From Neckera pumila (lineage: Eukaryota; Streptophyta; Bryopsida; Hypnales; Neckeraceae): a stretch of 64,000 bases of DNA. Location of the stretch: NCBI GenBank assembly GCA_963969595.1, contig OZ018410.1:310001-374000 (forward strand), written 5' to 3'. The notes below the pieces were generated by a model. It ran no database searches, was not told where the DNA came from, and saw nothing but the letters and a program-made list of their open reading frames with translations. Shown here in pieces: positions 24,086-35,995 of the stretch (the first letter of the stretch is position 1; each line of letters starts with the position of its first letter). A program made the translations under genes and the position numbers.

Positions 24086-25794
24086 AATTCCTAATTACTT
24101 TTGACTTTCTTCCTACTAATCCTTCCCGTTAATTTCTAAGGTAAATAATTGATCAATTTTACGACAAGTTGTGGTAAAATTCCGATAGTTAACTCCTTTT
24201 TTTGACTTCTATTGGGTTGGTTAATTTAAAATGACGGGGTGGTTAATTTCTTTAATCGTGGAAATTAAGAAAAACATGGTTAACTTTTTAAATCCAAAGT
24301 AAAGGTTGTTTAGGTGAAATTAGATTTCACCTAATTCTTATTTACTTCAGAAGAAAAAACTTAACTTGAGTTTAATCCTTTTGGGGATTCTACTTTAAAT
24401 TTCTAACATTGTAATTTTCTTCTCAATCTCCAACTCTAATTTAGATCCTAAATTCCTTTAGATTATCCTTTGGATGATTTCCTAATTTTTCATTCGTTTC
24501 TTGCATGGATTTCATTCTCTCACTACTTTCCCATTTTTTATTGGATTTTTATGTTTAATATCTTTTCGGAAAGCTACGAGAAATTCCTACTTGATTTTGA
24601 ATTCTAATACTACTAATAAATTCTTCTAAGGTTTGATTCTAATTCCTATTTCCGGCTCTAGATTTTAAAGCAAATCAAAATTAATTAAAAATCAAAACAC
24701 AATTAGGGAGTGAGAATTAAGCACATACTTTGGAATCATTGATGGTCTCATGCTCCATTTGGATTGTGAAATCCATCCCTTGTTGGTGTGCTCCCTCCAC
24801 GTTTTGTATATATTCGATTCTTGATATTGAAAAAAATGGTCAGTCAGTGGTTATTCCACATTTTCCTTTCCTTATTTCAATTGTAATTAGTTAATTCTCT
24901 TTGTTATCTTGATGTTTTTTTTTTCCGTACTAATTTAATCCCAAGATGTCCTAATTTTCTTCTCTTTTAAAAGTCTAAGGTAATGTTTTGGATTTGTTCT
25001 AATCTTTTTAATTTTAGTCTTCTATATTCTATCTTAATACTAAGTAAGTTGTATTTTTATGGTTTCCTATATTTCTTTTTCTAGGACTTTAAGTTTATCT
25101 AAGGCAAATCTCAAATGATTCCAATCTTGAAATGGTCTAAAATGTTTTATAAGTCAAATTTTAGCAAATTAACTTATTCTAAATTTTTCTATGGTTTAAA
25201 TAATCCTAGAAGTATTTTTAATGATCTATTATTTTTTCCTATGGTGATATCTTTTCTTTCCACTAAAGTCTTTAGTTTTTCAAAGGCAAATCTTTGAAAA
25301 AAATCTAAACTTTTGGAATATTGGTTACACTATTAGGGAAGTCAAATTTTAGTCAATAAATGGTTTCTAAGTTTTTCCTAAATTTAACTAATTTCTAGAA
25401 CCATTAGCAAGTCAATTGTTATTTTGTTTTTATTTGTTGACTTTAATTCCCACCTTAAATTATGTCAAAGATTTGATTTTTTATTCAAAAGAGAACTTAC
25501 CTTGACTTTTTGGGACCTTCTCCTTCTTCTTTCACAAACTTTGTATTAGTCTTCGATTTGTTTCCAATTTGCACCTCACTCCTTATGCTTCACAAAAATT
25601 TTTAGCTGATGACTCAGTTTGATTTTCTTCCTAATGCTTGAAGGATGTAGTGCTGTGAGAGCCTGAAAGTATGAGAGAATTTGGAGGCAACCAGGTGCTG
25701 GAGGACTGGGGATGAGTTATTATTCTTGTGCTTGGAAAGGTATCGCAAGTGAGTTGACTTCTGAATGAGATCACCCTCTCTGGCTTACAAGCCA

Positions 25795-26052
25795 AATTTC
25801 AGACTTCTTCTGACTCTAAGCAAAATTTCAGGCTTCTTTTGGCTCTAAGCAAAATCTCAGGCTTCTTCTAGCTTTAAGCAAAATTTCAGGCTTCTTCTAG
25901 CTTTAAGCAAAATTTCAGGCTTCTTCTGGCTCTAAGCAAAATCTCAGACTTCTTCTAGCTCTAAGCAAAATTTCAGGCTTCTTCTAGCTTTAAGCAAAAT
26001 TTCAAGCTTCTTTTGGCTCTAAGCAATTTTCAGGCTTCTTCTAGCTCTAAGC
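25795..26052 (-). repeat. 29-bp tandem repeat, about nine units (LTR copy 1)
   Basis: The unit (CAGGCTTCTTCTAGCT then TTAAGCAAAATTT) repeats with few substitutions. The mirror array lies at 54743-55008 in the other LTR. Confidence 0.85.
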
Positions 26053-27161
26053 ACTGAAATTTTTTAAAAGGTACCGATATCACCTAGAATTTATTATGCT
26101 GGGATATAGTTCAAAGAACTAAGCTTGGTGTTCAGATTTTGCAAAAAATAAAACCAAAGGGGGCCCGTAGGCATCCTCTCCGTGTTTGGTTTTATGATAC
26201 AAGATGATGGGTGACCAGTATGGCTTGGTCAAGGCAGTCTGACCGGCTGGTTCTCTTGGCTCCGGCTGGTTCACCAGTCCGGCTTCTGGCTGGTTCTCTC
26301 GGGCTCTAGCTGGTTATTGGAGACTTGGTATTTCTCAAATTCAGAACCTCGGCTGTTGCCTTGCCACTAATTGGGGTCCCTCAGGAACCCTTTTAACCAA
26401 AAACTAACTTGAAAATTTCTAAGCTTGAGGCCGTATTCTAAAGGAAAACTAACACACTATCTTTTTATGGTTTTGACAATTTTTTCTAAAACAATTCCTC
26501 TTAGAGGCAAAGCTTCGCCATATTGGAAAATAATTCCCCAAAAGTATAACAAAAGAAACTCAAATGTTAGTGATTAAAAGTTAAGTCCAGGAGTGAAGCT
26601 TTGTCATATTGGGGTTTTTGGCCCCAAATTCTGGACAAGTCCACTAGCGGTTAGTATTGTGAGGGTTGGTGCTCATCCAACTCACTCCAAATGACAACAA
26701 ATACTTTGGACCACGTCTTCCCATGTCTAGGCTTCAGGGAAAATTTTCTACAACCCAAAGGGTGTAAAATTCCACTCCAAAAAAGCTCAATTGGAAGTGA
26801 TTAGTATGTCATAGACTCAAAATATGAAATCCAAGGGTTCCAACTACCGGCGTTGCCGAAATTTGGTTGGAATATCCCTGGTGTTAGTACTAAAAATTAA
26901 GGTGAAGGAAGCAATTGCACAAAATATGCGTTAGCAGTGATTTAAAGGGACCCCAACGTCCTTTGAATGGCACCAAAAATCAAACAAAGAATGGAATACA
27001 AGACTCTAATGCAATGAAAGCAAGGTTTTTGGTTCCAGACCAAAAACTCAACAATTGCCAACGATTTTGGCAGAATAACAAAGCGAGAACCCAAAGCCTC
27101 CTGTCGGCTCAATTAACATAAAATGAAGAAAAAGGGGTGCAAAGGGAGTTGGTGGGAGCCC

Positions 27162-27168
27162 TTTTATA
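27162..27168 (-). promoter_or_regulatory. LTR TATA box (copy 1, minus strand)
   Basis: TTTTATA on the plus strand is TATAAAA on the minus strand, 1.34 kb from the LTR start at 28512, within the conserved block GTATAAAAGGGCTCCCA. Confidence 0.6.
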
Positions 27169-28512
27169 CGTTTCCGAGGCTCCCATTTACCTCCTTTTAC
27201 TCTAAATAATATCTACGTAAACTAAAATAATATCTAAGTAAATTAAAACTACCAATTACTACGCCTAATTCTACCCTACAACTGAATGGGTTATATCTTT
27301 TGGAGAAAAGCTCCAAATGGAAAACGATCTGCGACGTTGGCTCTAGAAGACCCTTTTTAGTCTAGGAACCTTCTAAACCCCTACTCCTAAGTCGATTTTC
27401 TTCATAAAAGATACTGTTTTCCAACCTAGTGAAAAAGGTGGAAAATCCAACTCTTGGAGTTTATAACTTTTGCTGATTCTAACTAGCCAGGGTTGTCCGG
27501 AAGGTCCAAGAATGTCAAAAAAGAGTTGCTGTTGACTTAATTCGGACTTTGTCAGCTCGTGATTCGCCGGTCCATCCACGAATCCACGAATGTTTTGGAA
27601 TTTCGTTAAATTCCGTTAGCACCGTCGGTTTGGGTAGTTACCGATGTCGGAATGTCGTAAAACTTGATTAGGCTCTTATTCAAACTAAAATACACTATCC
27701 TAATTTTTAGTGGGATTTTATCATTACCAGATTAATTTCTATGAATTTCTTAATCTGTGGTAATTTTGGTTGACTTCCGAGGGAGTCATCTTCTGCAATT
27801 TGGAAAATTACAAAATAATTTGGGTAGCTTCTAGGAAGTTTCCAAATCCTTTTCGCAAAATTCCAACCCAAACTGGTACTTATTCAAGGAGAAATAAATT
27901 CCTATCTCCTGATTTCAATTCCTTTACAAAGGAATCTTCCTCGTATGAGGAAATCTTGGCAATCCGTCTTCGCCATTACGCTCCTGGCATATTTCTAAGT
28001 CAGAAACACCTCTCTCCATGTCGCGGTCGCCTCCTTGTGATTTTCTATGAATTTTAGCTTAAAAAGTCTTGCGGGGCAACTATTTACCAATATTTTCTTT
28101 CAAGTTCGGTTTTCATCCAAACTCCTCTCGTGGGCTTTCTAAGTTATTGGTAAACTATAATGACCTACATTTACTATTTTTAGCCAATTCACTATTTGTA
28201 TGCATCTTCCTGGTAAAAACTCTTTGTAAATTCTATCGGTATTCTAATATTTGGGTGTAGGTTGGAATTAGAACTCTCCCAATTCCTATTTGGGCTTTCA
28301 TTTACCCATTTCTACTGCTAGAACTTAGGAAACAGCATAGATTTGAATGGTTTTGATGCTTTTGGGGTTTTTCTCTCAACATGTATTATTCTATTTCAAT
28401 TATTCACAAAGTAGTATAACTGGTCAATTTGATAACAATTTACTCATTAAAATGAATAAAATGCAAAAGAAATTTAGACTTTGAGTTCCAGGTGACAACC
28501 TTGGGGCTCACA

Positions 28513-29519
28513 GGCCACCGTTTGTAGTAAATAGTTATTTTGGGTCAATTTTTTTAGGCATGGGTGCCCAAAGAGTACCTTTCAAGGGCAATGATTTTCA
28601 ACCCTTTTTGATTTGTGGAAAGTTATTAAGGTTTGGGTCACTTTGCTTGCTCAAAGGGCAGCTCGAGCACCTGTTTTTGGTACTATGGAGAAAATTTTGC
28701 AATATTGCCCAAAGCTGGCAGGGCAGAGCCAGGGGCAGAGATGCAAATGCAACAGAAAATGGGAGCTTGTCGTCACTAGCAATTTGTCAGACCGAGGGTC
28801 AGGCCCAGCTGATTGTAAAGACCCGGGCAGCTAATCCAAGGCATCAAGGTCAATTGATCTGTGCGTTTGTCTAGCTAGAGGGGATTTGCATTCCCTTTGC
28901 AAGAAGGCCAATTCAATTGTCTATGGACATGACGGTTACTCTTAGGCACTGAGAATTTAAAGTGGCAACATAGAAACGCAACTTATTTCTAATAAACTAA
29001 TTTGAAAATATTACTCTCCATCTGATCCAGAATATTTGTGTACAATAATATGAAATTTAGAACACTATGAATCTATAAACACTGTCAAGCAAAATGACAA
29101 TAGGTCAGCTTCTAATGACACGAATTTGTCCTTTGTAATAGTCTCTGCTAATGGACGTCAATTTTTGCTTCAACAGACTCTGCAATAATTTCTAAAATTG
29201 AACCTCCATTGTACAAATCTCACCAACATCTTCCACCTATACATCTAGGTGCCTGCAATACTAATGAACCGCCAAAAATAAGACATCATAATATCAAACA
29301 ACCCCCGCTTTCACAAAGTGTAAAAAGAAAATGAAAAAAAAATTAGAAAACCTTGGATGTTGGCCGGCTACATTCATTACCCTAAACATTATTCACAAAA
29401 TTCAAATTACACATTCTAGCAATCAAACGATAGACTGTTGCATTTAGCACAAGTTCAAGAAAACGCATTCATAGCAATGAATATGACTGCAGACAAATTT
29501 TGTATTGGCAGTTTCATAT
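28513..29519. other. intergenic, nothing recognised
   Basis: The 104-codon frame at 28560-28874 and its overlapping neighbour have no motif. The rest is AT-rich without repeats I can name. Confidence 0.4.
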
Positions 29520-30069
29520 AGACGAGGAGATTATAGAGAGAGCACAACGGCCAAATGCAAATCGTAGGCAGATCAAGGACTTCTTGGATTCATCTAGGTT
29601 GGAGGGGAAGATCCAGCAAGCTGCGTCAATCAAAGCCAATTCCACATGCAAAGGGAAGACATGAAGCAAGGGGACGATTGAAGGAATCATCACCTCCGTT
29701 GGTTGTACTAACCGTTTGCAGCCAATCAAAGTTCCTCCAACTGCAGGTCCAAGGTGCTGCAACGGAGGTAGTAGCCTCGCTCCACCAATCAAAGCGGCGC
29801 CTAGCTTGCCTCCGCTGATCAAAGAGATTTCAGAAACCAAAGATAGTAGTAGGGCCGAGCAGATCAAAGACTTCGCAACTCCGCCCTCGGTTACTAGACT
29901 GAAGGGCAACAGGGACAAATCAAAGCGGTTTCTGAGTCAGGCGAAGCTTGGAGAATGGAGATCGGGTGGCGTGACAAATGGCCCGAGGTTGATCCTTGTT
30001 GATCAAAGCAGATTTGTAATCGGTTGGGAAGAGAGGCTCCTAACAGTAAATCAAAGGCTCGACACTTAA
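29520..30069 (+). pseudogene. unidentified decayed coding region with repeated ATCAAAG
   Basis: The sequence is GC-richer than its surroundings and reads as protein in two frames: one from about 29521 to a TGA near 29662, and a second open at 29716-30069. The segments are basic with Pro/Ser-rich parts, and no family is recognised. The heptamer ATCAAAG occurs eight times between 29627 and 30056, often giving IK dipeptides. Frame changes suggest a pseudogene or missed introns. Confidence 0.35.
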
Positions 30070-30672
30070 AGGTACGCTAGCAACTTTGTAGGAGGGTCTA
30101 CAAGGTCTTGATCGCTTCCTTTTGGCACCAGCGCTAAAGCTTGATAGTGGTTTCAAAAGTACTATATAGGAGGCAAACAACCTTTGTATTGTCAAACCTA
30201 TAGAATCTCTGTCTACGCAGATGAGTTGCTGCAACTTGTTATAGAGAAGGAAGGGGCATTTGTGTTGCAAGGCCAGAGAGTGGTCAAGTTATTAGATGTC
30301 AAATACTTGTGCTCCTAACCAGTCCAAAAAGGAAATTTGAAGTGGCTTGCGTTTCCTCATCTAAGTAATTTTTGTCACCATTTTTATAGACAAGCTGCAT
30401 GTTGCTTAGGTTGGTGCCAACGTAGACAATTCCATCCCCATATCCATGTGCTCATAAAGGAGCAAGTGTGGCCAGATTTGACAACTACATCTACCACTAA
30501 CAGCCTCAGGCACAATGCCAAGGATTCGTGCTTTCAAAAGGGAAAATGGCTAAGACACATTTCACATTCTGTTTCTCTTCAACTTGTATCAAGCTTTAGT
30601 TATATGCTTCTTAGAACAAAATTTTTTACCATTGAGGGCATGATGACTTACTTGAAGCATTTGTTTGAGTAA

Positions 30673-31374
30673 CCTGCAAAGGAGGATCTTCCTCCCAGAC
30701 GAAGTGAATGGATCAAGGGACGCCAGGACCAGATTCCGGTTGCAGTGGGAGATTGCACAAAAGCACTCTCCTACGGCAACACTTCTTCTTCCGGAAAGAG
30801 CAAGCAGCAGTCACCACCAAGATCTGTAGTCAAAGAACAAGTTCCCTCTTTTGACAATCAATGGAATGGAAACTTCCACATGCCAATCGGTGACACAGAC
30901 CCCGACCCCTTTGACAGTCAAAACCATGAGGAAGAGGAATTTGCAAAGGACTGGTGCAACTCTAGTTGCCAAGGCTACTTAACAGATTTGAAAGAAGAAG
31001 ACAATGAAATGGAAGATTTTTTGTGGCCACCTGAGTTGCTCCACTCACAAAAATTCTTCAACAGCAGACGCCGGAAGAAAATGAAGCCGCAGCGCGAGAG
31101 TGAGGACCTCAATGCCAACGAATACCAGGATGGAGAAAACGGCTATTATGATGACATGGACCTCGGCAATTACAAGGGAGAAAGTGGAGAGGCCCAACTT
31201 GACCGTTTGGGAGAGGGTTCAAGAATCCAAAGCGCCAAAAATAGGATTAAAGCATGCCAATTTTCCTACGGTGCGGAATCTTATCCTTGGACATCTGAAG
31301 CAAAGTCTGCTTTTGTTAGCGTAGCAGGTAAGGGACCGCAAGCGCCGGTGGAGTTGCTTTATATGCCAGAGTAA
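30673..31374 (+). CDS. unidentified acidic protein or exon
   Basis: An open frame follows a TAA (30670-30672) and ends at a TAA at 31372-31374. The segment from about 30742 to 31374 is rich in Asp, Glu, Ser and Asn, with a basic RRRKKMK patch, and contains no Cys/His finger or membrane helix. No in-frame ATG lies near its beginning, so it may be an internal or terminal exon. Base composition is clearly more coding-like than the flanks. It may belong with 29520-30069. Function unknown. Confidence 0.45.
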   Translation, partial: PAKEDLPPRRSEWIKGRQDQIPVAVGDCTKALSYGNTSSSGKSKQQSPPRSVVKEQVPSFDNQWNGNFHMPIGDTDPDPFDSQNHEEEEFAKDWCNSSCQGYLTDLKEEDNEMEDFLWPPELLHSQKFFNSRRRKKMKPQRESEDLNANEYQDGENGYYDDMDLGNYKGESGEAQLDRLGEGSRIQSAKNRIKACQFSYGAESYPWTSEAKSAFVSVAGKGPQAPVELLYMPE

Positions 31375-32153
31375 GAATTGGTGCGCGCATTTGGAGAGTC
31401 GCTGCCGTCCGAGTAGCCGATGGAGCCGCGCCTATTTGGAGAGCCGGTCTAGGGGCGCCACGTGCCGGGGTCAATGGAGCCACTGCAATCAAGGAATCCA
31501 AGCGGAGAGGGGTCACAACATGTGTGGGAGCCCAAAATGCCCAATTTTACTACTTTGTAATAGAATTAGGTTAAGGACATTTTATTTCTATATTATTTTG
31601 TTGTTTGATGGGTAGAGTACAAAGTTTAGTAGATTTTTAGATTAGCAACCATAGTATCTCTTAAATGAGATAAAATGGTTAAGACGGATCTTAATTGTTC
31701 CTATCTTATACCGGAAACCGAAAACCAATATGGGATCACTACCAGATTCCAAGAATTTGGGATTGGTCAAACCGGTATTGGAAAGTGAATCCGGGAACAA
31801 ATGGTTACTACTGAGAAAATTGGAGAGCCGTTGAACGGAAAGCATTTCCCGGTGAACACAAGAACGGTCATTTCCAACAGTACGGGAAATCAAATGGGCA
31901 ACAAAGAAGAAGGGGTTTTGTAGTAGCCTCCCCATTCTATCTTCTCATTCTGGTGTTTCCTAATTGTGAGTGAGTGTTTGCAAGGAAGTATGGCATTGAG
32001 AGCTTAGAGGAATGTGTGCTTTGAGATTCCGGTTCCGATTGAGCGATTGTAAGACTGCCTGGCTCTGTGAAAAAGAACAGCAGTGGGACGCAACTATTTA
32101 GGGCAAGGAGGAGTGGAGAGGTTGTTATTTGCTCCAAGTAGTTGCTCAAGGCC
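31375..32153. other. leader region before the gag-like pseudogene
   Basis: GC-rich until about 31530, then mixed sequence. It may hold the 5' untranslated region or LTR end of the gag-like element, but no TG..CA boundary or primer-binding site could be placed. Confidence 0.35.
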
Positions 32154-33929
32154 ATGGTGAAGGCTGAGGTGAGTGAAGAGTCGCCTTCGCTCAAACTCCG
32201 GTCCGTGACGCCTGGACTGCCACAGAATGCCAAGGAGAAGGCGCTCTTATGGGAGGATTTGATGAGGCTAGGATGTGACGGCTTCATGCAGAGGCCCTGG
32301 AATCTGAAGAACGAGGTGATCATGGGGGAGCTGCTCACAAAGCAGTCAAGCGAGTGGCATCACACAATGCGAGTGCAGCCAGCCAGATGGACTCCGAAGA
32401 TGTGGGGAGAAGTGTATAACTTTCCTAAGGAGGAGGAAGGAATGGCTGGACGGATAGACGAGTTTGATGATGGTAAGTTCTACAAACCTGTCAACTCCAA
32501 GGATGGATATGCAGTAGCAGATTGCTCAAACTTAAGGCACAGGAGAGTTCTGGAGTTTCTAGTTCCGATTCTGAATTTGGAGCGTCCTACCCGGGCCACT
32601 ATTACCATAGCAAATACCATTTTTGGTGCGTTGACCGGAGAGAGGAAAGTAAGTTGGGGTTTAGTGTTGAAGGAAGTCATGGGCAAGATGGTCTCAATAG
32701 TAGGCAAGTCCAGACCTTCCAATCTCTCTCCCTTTCTCTTCCACCTCTATGAGCACAATGAGATACTAAGAGGAAAGAAGGTAACCGAGTACAAGGCTAC
32801 GGATTTAATGTTATAGTATGACATTAGTCCGAAACCAAAAGAGAAGAAAGGAGCGTTAGTAGCTGAGTCAGAACCAAAAGGAGAACTAGAGGAACCCTTA
32901 AAGAAAAGCAAGGGGGTAGCTAGAGAGGGGACTAGTAAAGATCCGGTTTGGTCAAAGTCCACTGACCTTCTCGGGGTGATTATAAGTGAATTGAAGGCCA
33001 TCCGAGAGAAAATGATGAGTGATAAGGAGGTGACCCGGAAGTCTGAAAATCGGATAGCGAGTCTAATCGGTCAAGTAAAGGATCTGAAGAAGGATTTAGG
33101 AAAATAGTCTAAGAGTGATGGTAGACAACTCTTGGATGAAACCTTAGATACCCTTAACAAGATCCGGAAGTTTGTTGGGAATCCGGGCAAGGTAATTAAC
33201 AAAGCCAAACTTTTTGAGGCCGGGATTCTCAAGGAGGGATCTCAGATAGGACCTAAGATTGTTGCAGTTTTGGTGTCCTATCATGAGAAGATGGAGCGTA
33301 CTTTGTTTGAGTTGAGGGAAGTCATGGAGAATGCTGGTATACATCTAAAATCGGAACCGGAACCTGTAAAGGCCAAAAGAAAAGTGAAGGAGGAGACTCC
33401 TACTAAGGCAATGCTTTTGTGGAATTCAGCTGACTAGAAGTCAAAGGCAGGCACGGAAGAGAAGACCATACCAGTCAGACACTTCAAGTTTAAGATTGAC
33501 ACGGCAACCGGAAAAGGGTTATCACCTGGATCCTAGACATGTAGCCAGAGTAATATTGTAGAATCGGATTTGGATACTTCACAGAGCACTCTTTCTGGTC
33601 GGCCAGACAAGCCAGCATCAACCCGACGGAAATCAACATCAAAGAGGAGAAGGGAGGCGTCACCCACACTTGAGCTTGAATCTGAGGAGGGTGAGTCGCC
33701 AGAGACCACTGAGAAGGAAGGGTGTCAGTCCGAATTAGGGGAAGAGACCAAGGAAGGAGAAGAGGAATCCAAACCGAAACCAAAAACTGCGCGCAAAAAG
33801 GAGAAAGGTAAACCTCCAACTCCTCCAAAGGAGAAAATTACTAAGCCTATTGGTAGTTGACAACAGCCAACAAGGAAAGGTGTGGTCAAGACAGCTCCAA
33901 CGCCATCTAAGCAGCAAAAGAAGAAGTAG
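32154..33929 (+). pseudogene. gag-like/plant-transposon ORF with internal stops
   Basis: From ATG 32154 a single frame of 591 codons reaches TAG 33927 with no frameshift. It is broken by TAG at 32814, 33105, 33435 and 33534 and TGA at 33858. The first 220 residues form a globular domain containing FLVPILNLERPTRATITIAN and a SPFLFHLYEH motif; this loosely recalls plant retroelement ORF domains (PF20167-type), a weak guess. The middle is coiled-coil-like and the C-terminal third is very rich in Lys, Glu, Pro and Ser, as in many retroelement structural proteins. No reverse transcriptase or integrase is found nearby. Part of an inverted copy lies at 9840-10760. Substitutions only, with no indels, suggest fairly recent inactivation. 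Confidence 0.6.
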
Positions 33930-34900
33930 GTAGAGAGTTTATAGAAGCAGATTTAGGAAGTTAGTGGGACTCTAGCTTTTGGTAGGAAGAAAGCAGCTTT
34001 CTAGTTGCTTTTTGATTACGTGCACTTGGACAACTGGATCTGATTTTCCTAGATCTAAGATCCACTTTTTGTGGAAAGAGTCGGCTGTTAGGAAGTCAAC
34101 GCAGGGAATTAGGATTTTGAGATTGAGGGAATGACGCATGTCATTCTCTGGTCTATAGTTAGGATTATCACTAGGCCTTTTGGATGTCCATGTGTTTGGT
34201 ATTTAGGGGGGTTGAAGTTAGTTTCAATCCCGGGCTTTGATAGGATAATATTGTCTTACACTTATATTCTTTTCATTTTTTAATGCAAAGTATTTTGATT
34301 TCCACATCCTAAGTGTTGTTCTGAAAAGTCTTGACACTGGGTTGGTATGCTTGTAATGCTAGAACCATTACTTTGTGCGGGTAGCTGTGTTTGCAGGTTT
34401 TGGAAGAAGATGAGTGCCCCCAGATGTTTCCTATATCCGATTTCCGGGAGTAGCAACTCTGTCTAGGAACTTGGGTCGGGGGAATCTGTCGTTGCAGTAG
34501 CGTGAGGACGATAGGGATTTCCTGAGTAACCCTCTGATCCGGATTAAGCTTCTGGGTTAGTTGTGAGGAGAAATTGAAGTTACTAAATTTGAGGATCCGG
34601 AAGCGGAATTTGGAAGAGGCATAGGATAATGACACTCCTTTCGGTTCCAGTTCTAAGTCCTAGGGTTTGAGTTTTATTAGTGGAAAGGGAGTGGTTCATT
34701 GTATAAACACTTCCTTGTTATTGTTGAGAGGACTAGGACTACAGTGGGATAGTCCAACTGGATGGAAAGAAATTATATAGATATTTTTAGCTTTCTGTTC
34801 TAGAATCCGGTTCACTTATGGTTGTGGTGACTTCGGCATCTTGTTCTGGTCATCACTATAGAAGTACAAACTACATCTCTATGGGAACAATACACAAGTC
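33930..34900 (+). mobile_element. 3' non-coding part of the gag-like element
   Basis: This segment aligns in blocks to the reverse complement of 9840-10497, for example the CTTTTTGTGGAA block near 34063 and the GTGCGGGTAG block near 34376. The element therefore extends at least to about 34.5 kb. Its right boundary is not visible. Confidence 0.55.
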
Positions 34901-35214
34901 ATCCTAAAGGCGTTTTAAACACGTTGGAACATCTACTGGAGGGATTTTATTTTCTTGTGCTACGACAGCATGCCTACAGTAGGGATTCTCAGCCACTCTT
35001 TAGAAGATGTACTGTGACTCCTTGAACCTCAAGCTCCAGATCAGCATAGGATAATTAGATTTTTAGGCTTCAGGATTAGCTTTGGATAATTAGATTTTGA
35101 TGACCAAGGAAGTTTTGTGAGTGTGCAACTCATAGTATGTTTCAATGCAATAAAAGTTTTGAAATTCTAAAATTTGGTGCAAAAGTTATGGGGACAAAAA
35201 AAAATTCCATGTCC
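34901..35214. other. intergenic, nothing recognised
   Basis: Contains a short direct repeat of GGATAATTAGATTTT (about 35047 and 35085). Nothing else is seen. Confidence 0.4.
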
Positions 35215-35216
35215 TA

Positions 35217-35880
35217 CAGTGGCTCTCCAAGTGTTTTGAACACTTGCAAAAATCGCCCTAGCCAATTCAAAAATAAAACTTTCTTTTGAAATTTTGGACA
35301 TGTTGAAGTACAAGTAGCACACTTGTATCAAATGATTTTTCTAAAATTTATAAATCTTTTTAGGCCCTTTTTATAATTGAATCAAATTTATTAGTGAAAA
35401 AAAAACTTTGAATGCAAGTAAATTTCAAAATTCTTTAGAAATGGGAATGAAAATTCTTTTTATAGTTTCTTGCTAAGAATTCTTCAAACTTTAGTTAAAT
35501 GTGGGGTGAAATATTATTCACCGAACTATGACTCAAAGATTCATATAATAATTATATAAATCTTTGAGTCATACTTCAGTGAATAACATTTCACCCCACA
35601 TTTGACTAAAGTTTGAAGAATTCTCAGCAAAAAAATATAAAAAGAATTTTCATTCTCATTTCTAAAGAATTTTGAAATTTACTTGTATTCAAAGTTTTTT
35701 TTCACTAATAAATTTGATTCAATTATAAAAAGGGCCTAAAAAGATTTATAAATTTTGGAAAAATCATTTGACACAAGTGTGCTACTTGTACTTCAACATG
35801 TCCAAAATTTCAAAAGAAAATTTTATTTTTGAAATAGCTAGGGCGATTTTTGCAAGTGTTCAAATCACTTGGAGAGCCAC
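35217..35880. mobile_element. 664-bp fold-back MITE, Tc1/mariner-like
   Basis: The two halves are near-perfect reverse complements: the left arm runs from CAGTGGCTCTCCAAGTG and the right arm ends CACTTGGAGAGCCAC. The centre is near 35549, so each arm is over 300 bp. TA flanks both ends (35215-35216, 35881-35882), and TACAGT at the left end is the usual Tc1/mariner start; the right end has lost two bases. It has no coding capacity. Transcription through it would give an RNA with a stem of more than 300 bp. It lies 115 bp upstream of the piggyBac transposase start. Confidence 0.8.
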
Positions 35881-35995
35881 TATCTAATCATTTCTTCCAC
35901 ATATGTACATTTCTAGTTTAGAAATCTATAGAGAGTGATGATGGCAATTTCAATTTGGATGTGGTTTAGCTACAATTCTATTTATAGCAACTTTA

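Larger units (their letters stand above)
23205..28512 (-). mobile_element. 5.3-kb giant LTR, minus orientation (copy 1)
   Basis: Its plus-strand ends are TGTGAGTGTT... and ...GGGGCTCACA, so it has TG..CA termini on either strand. It is the reverse complement of 52285-57590, almost base for base: several 60-68 codon frames are translated identically and length differs by about 2 bp. The flanking pentamers (AGGTA and GGCCA) do not match, so the target duplication is lost or the copy was rearranged. No tRNA primer-binding site or polypurine tract is visible next to either end, so I read it as a solo LTR or a relic. Inside are a TATA block, nine 29-bp repeats and four 130-bp repeats. Confidence 0.78.

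Noticed and set aside
25115..25297. Identical short frames duplicated at 25115/55499, 26915/53675 and 27373/53217
   Set aside because: Their identity reflects the duplicated LTR; none shows a protein motif or start context.
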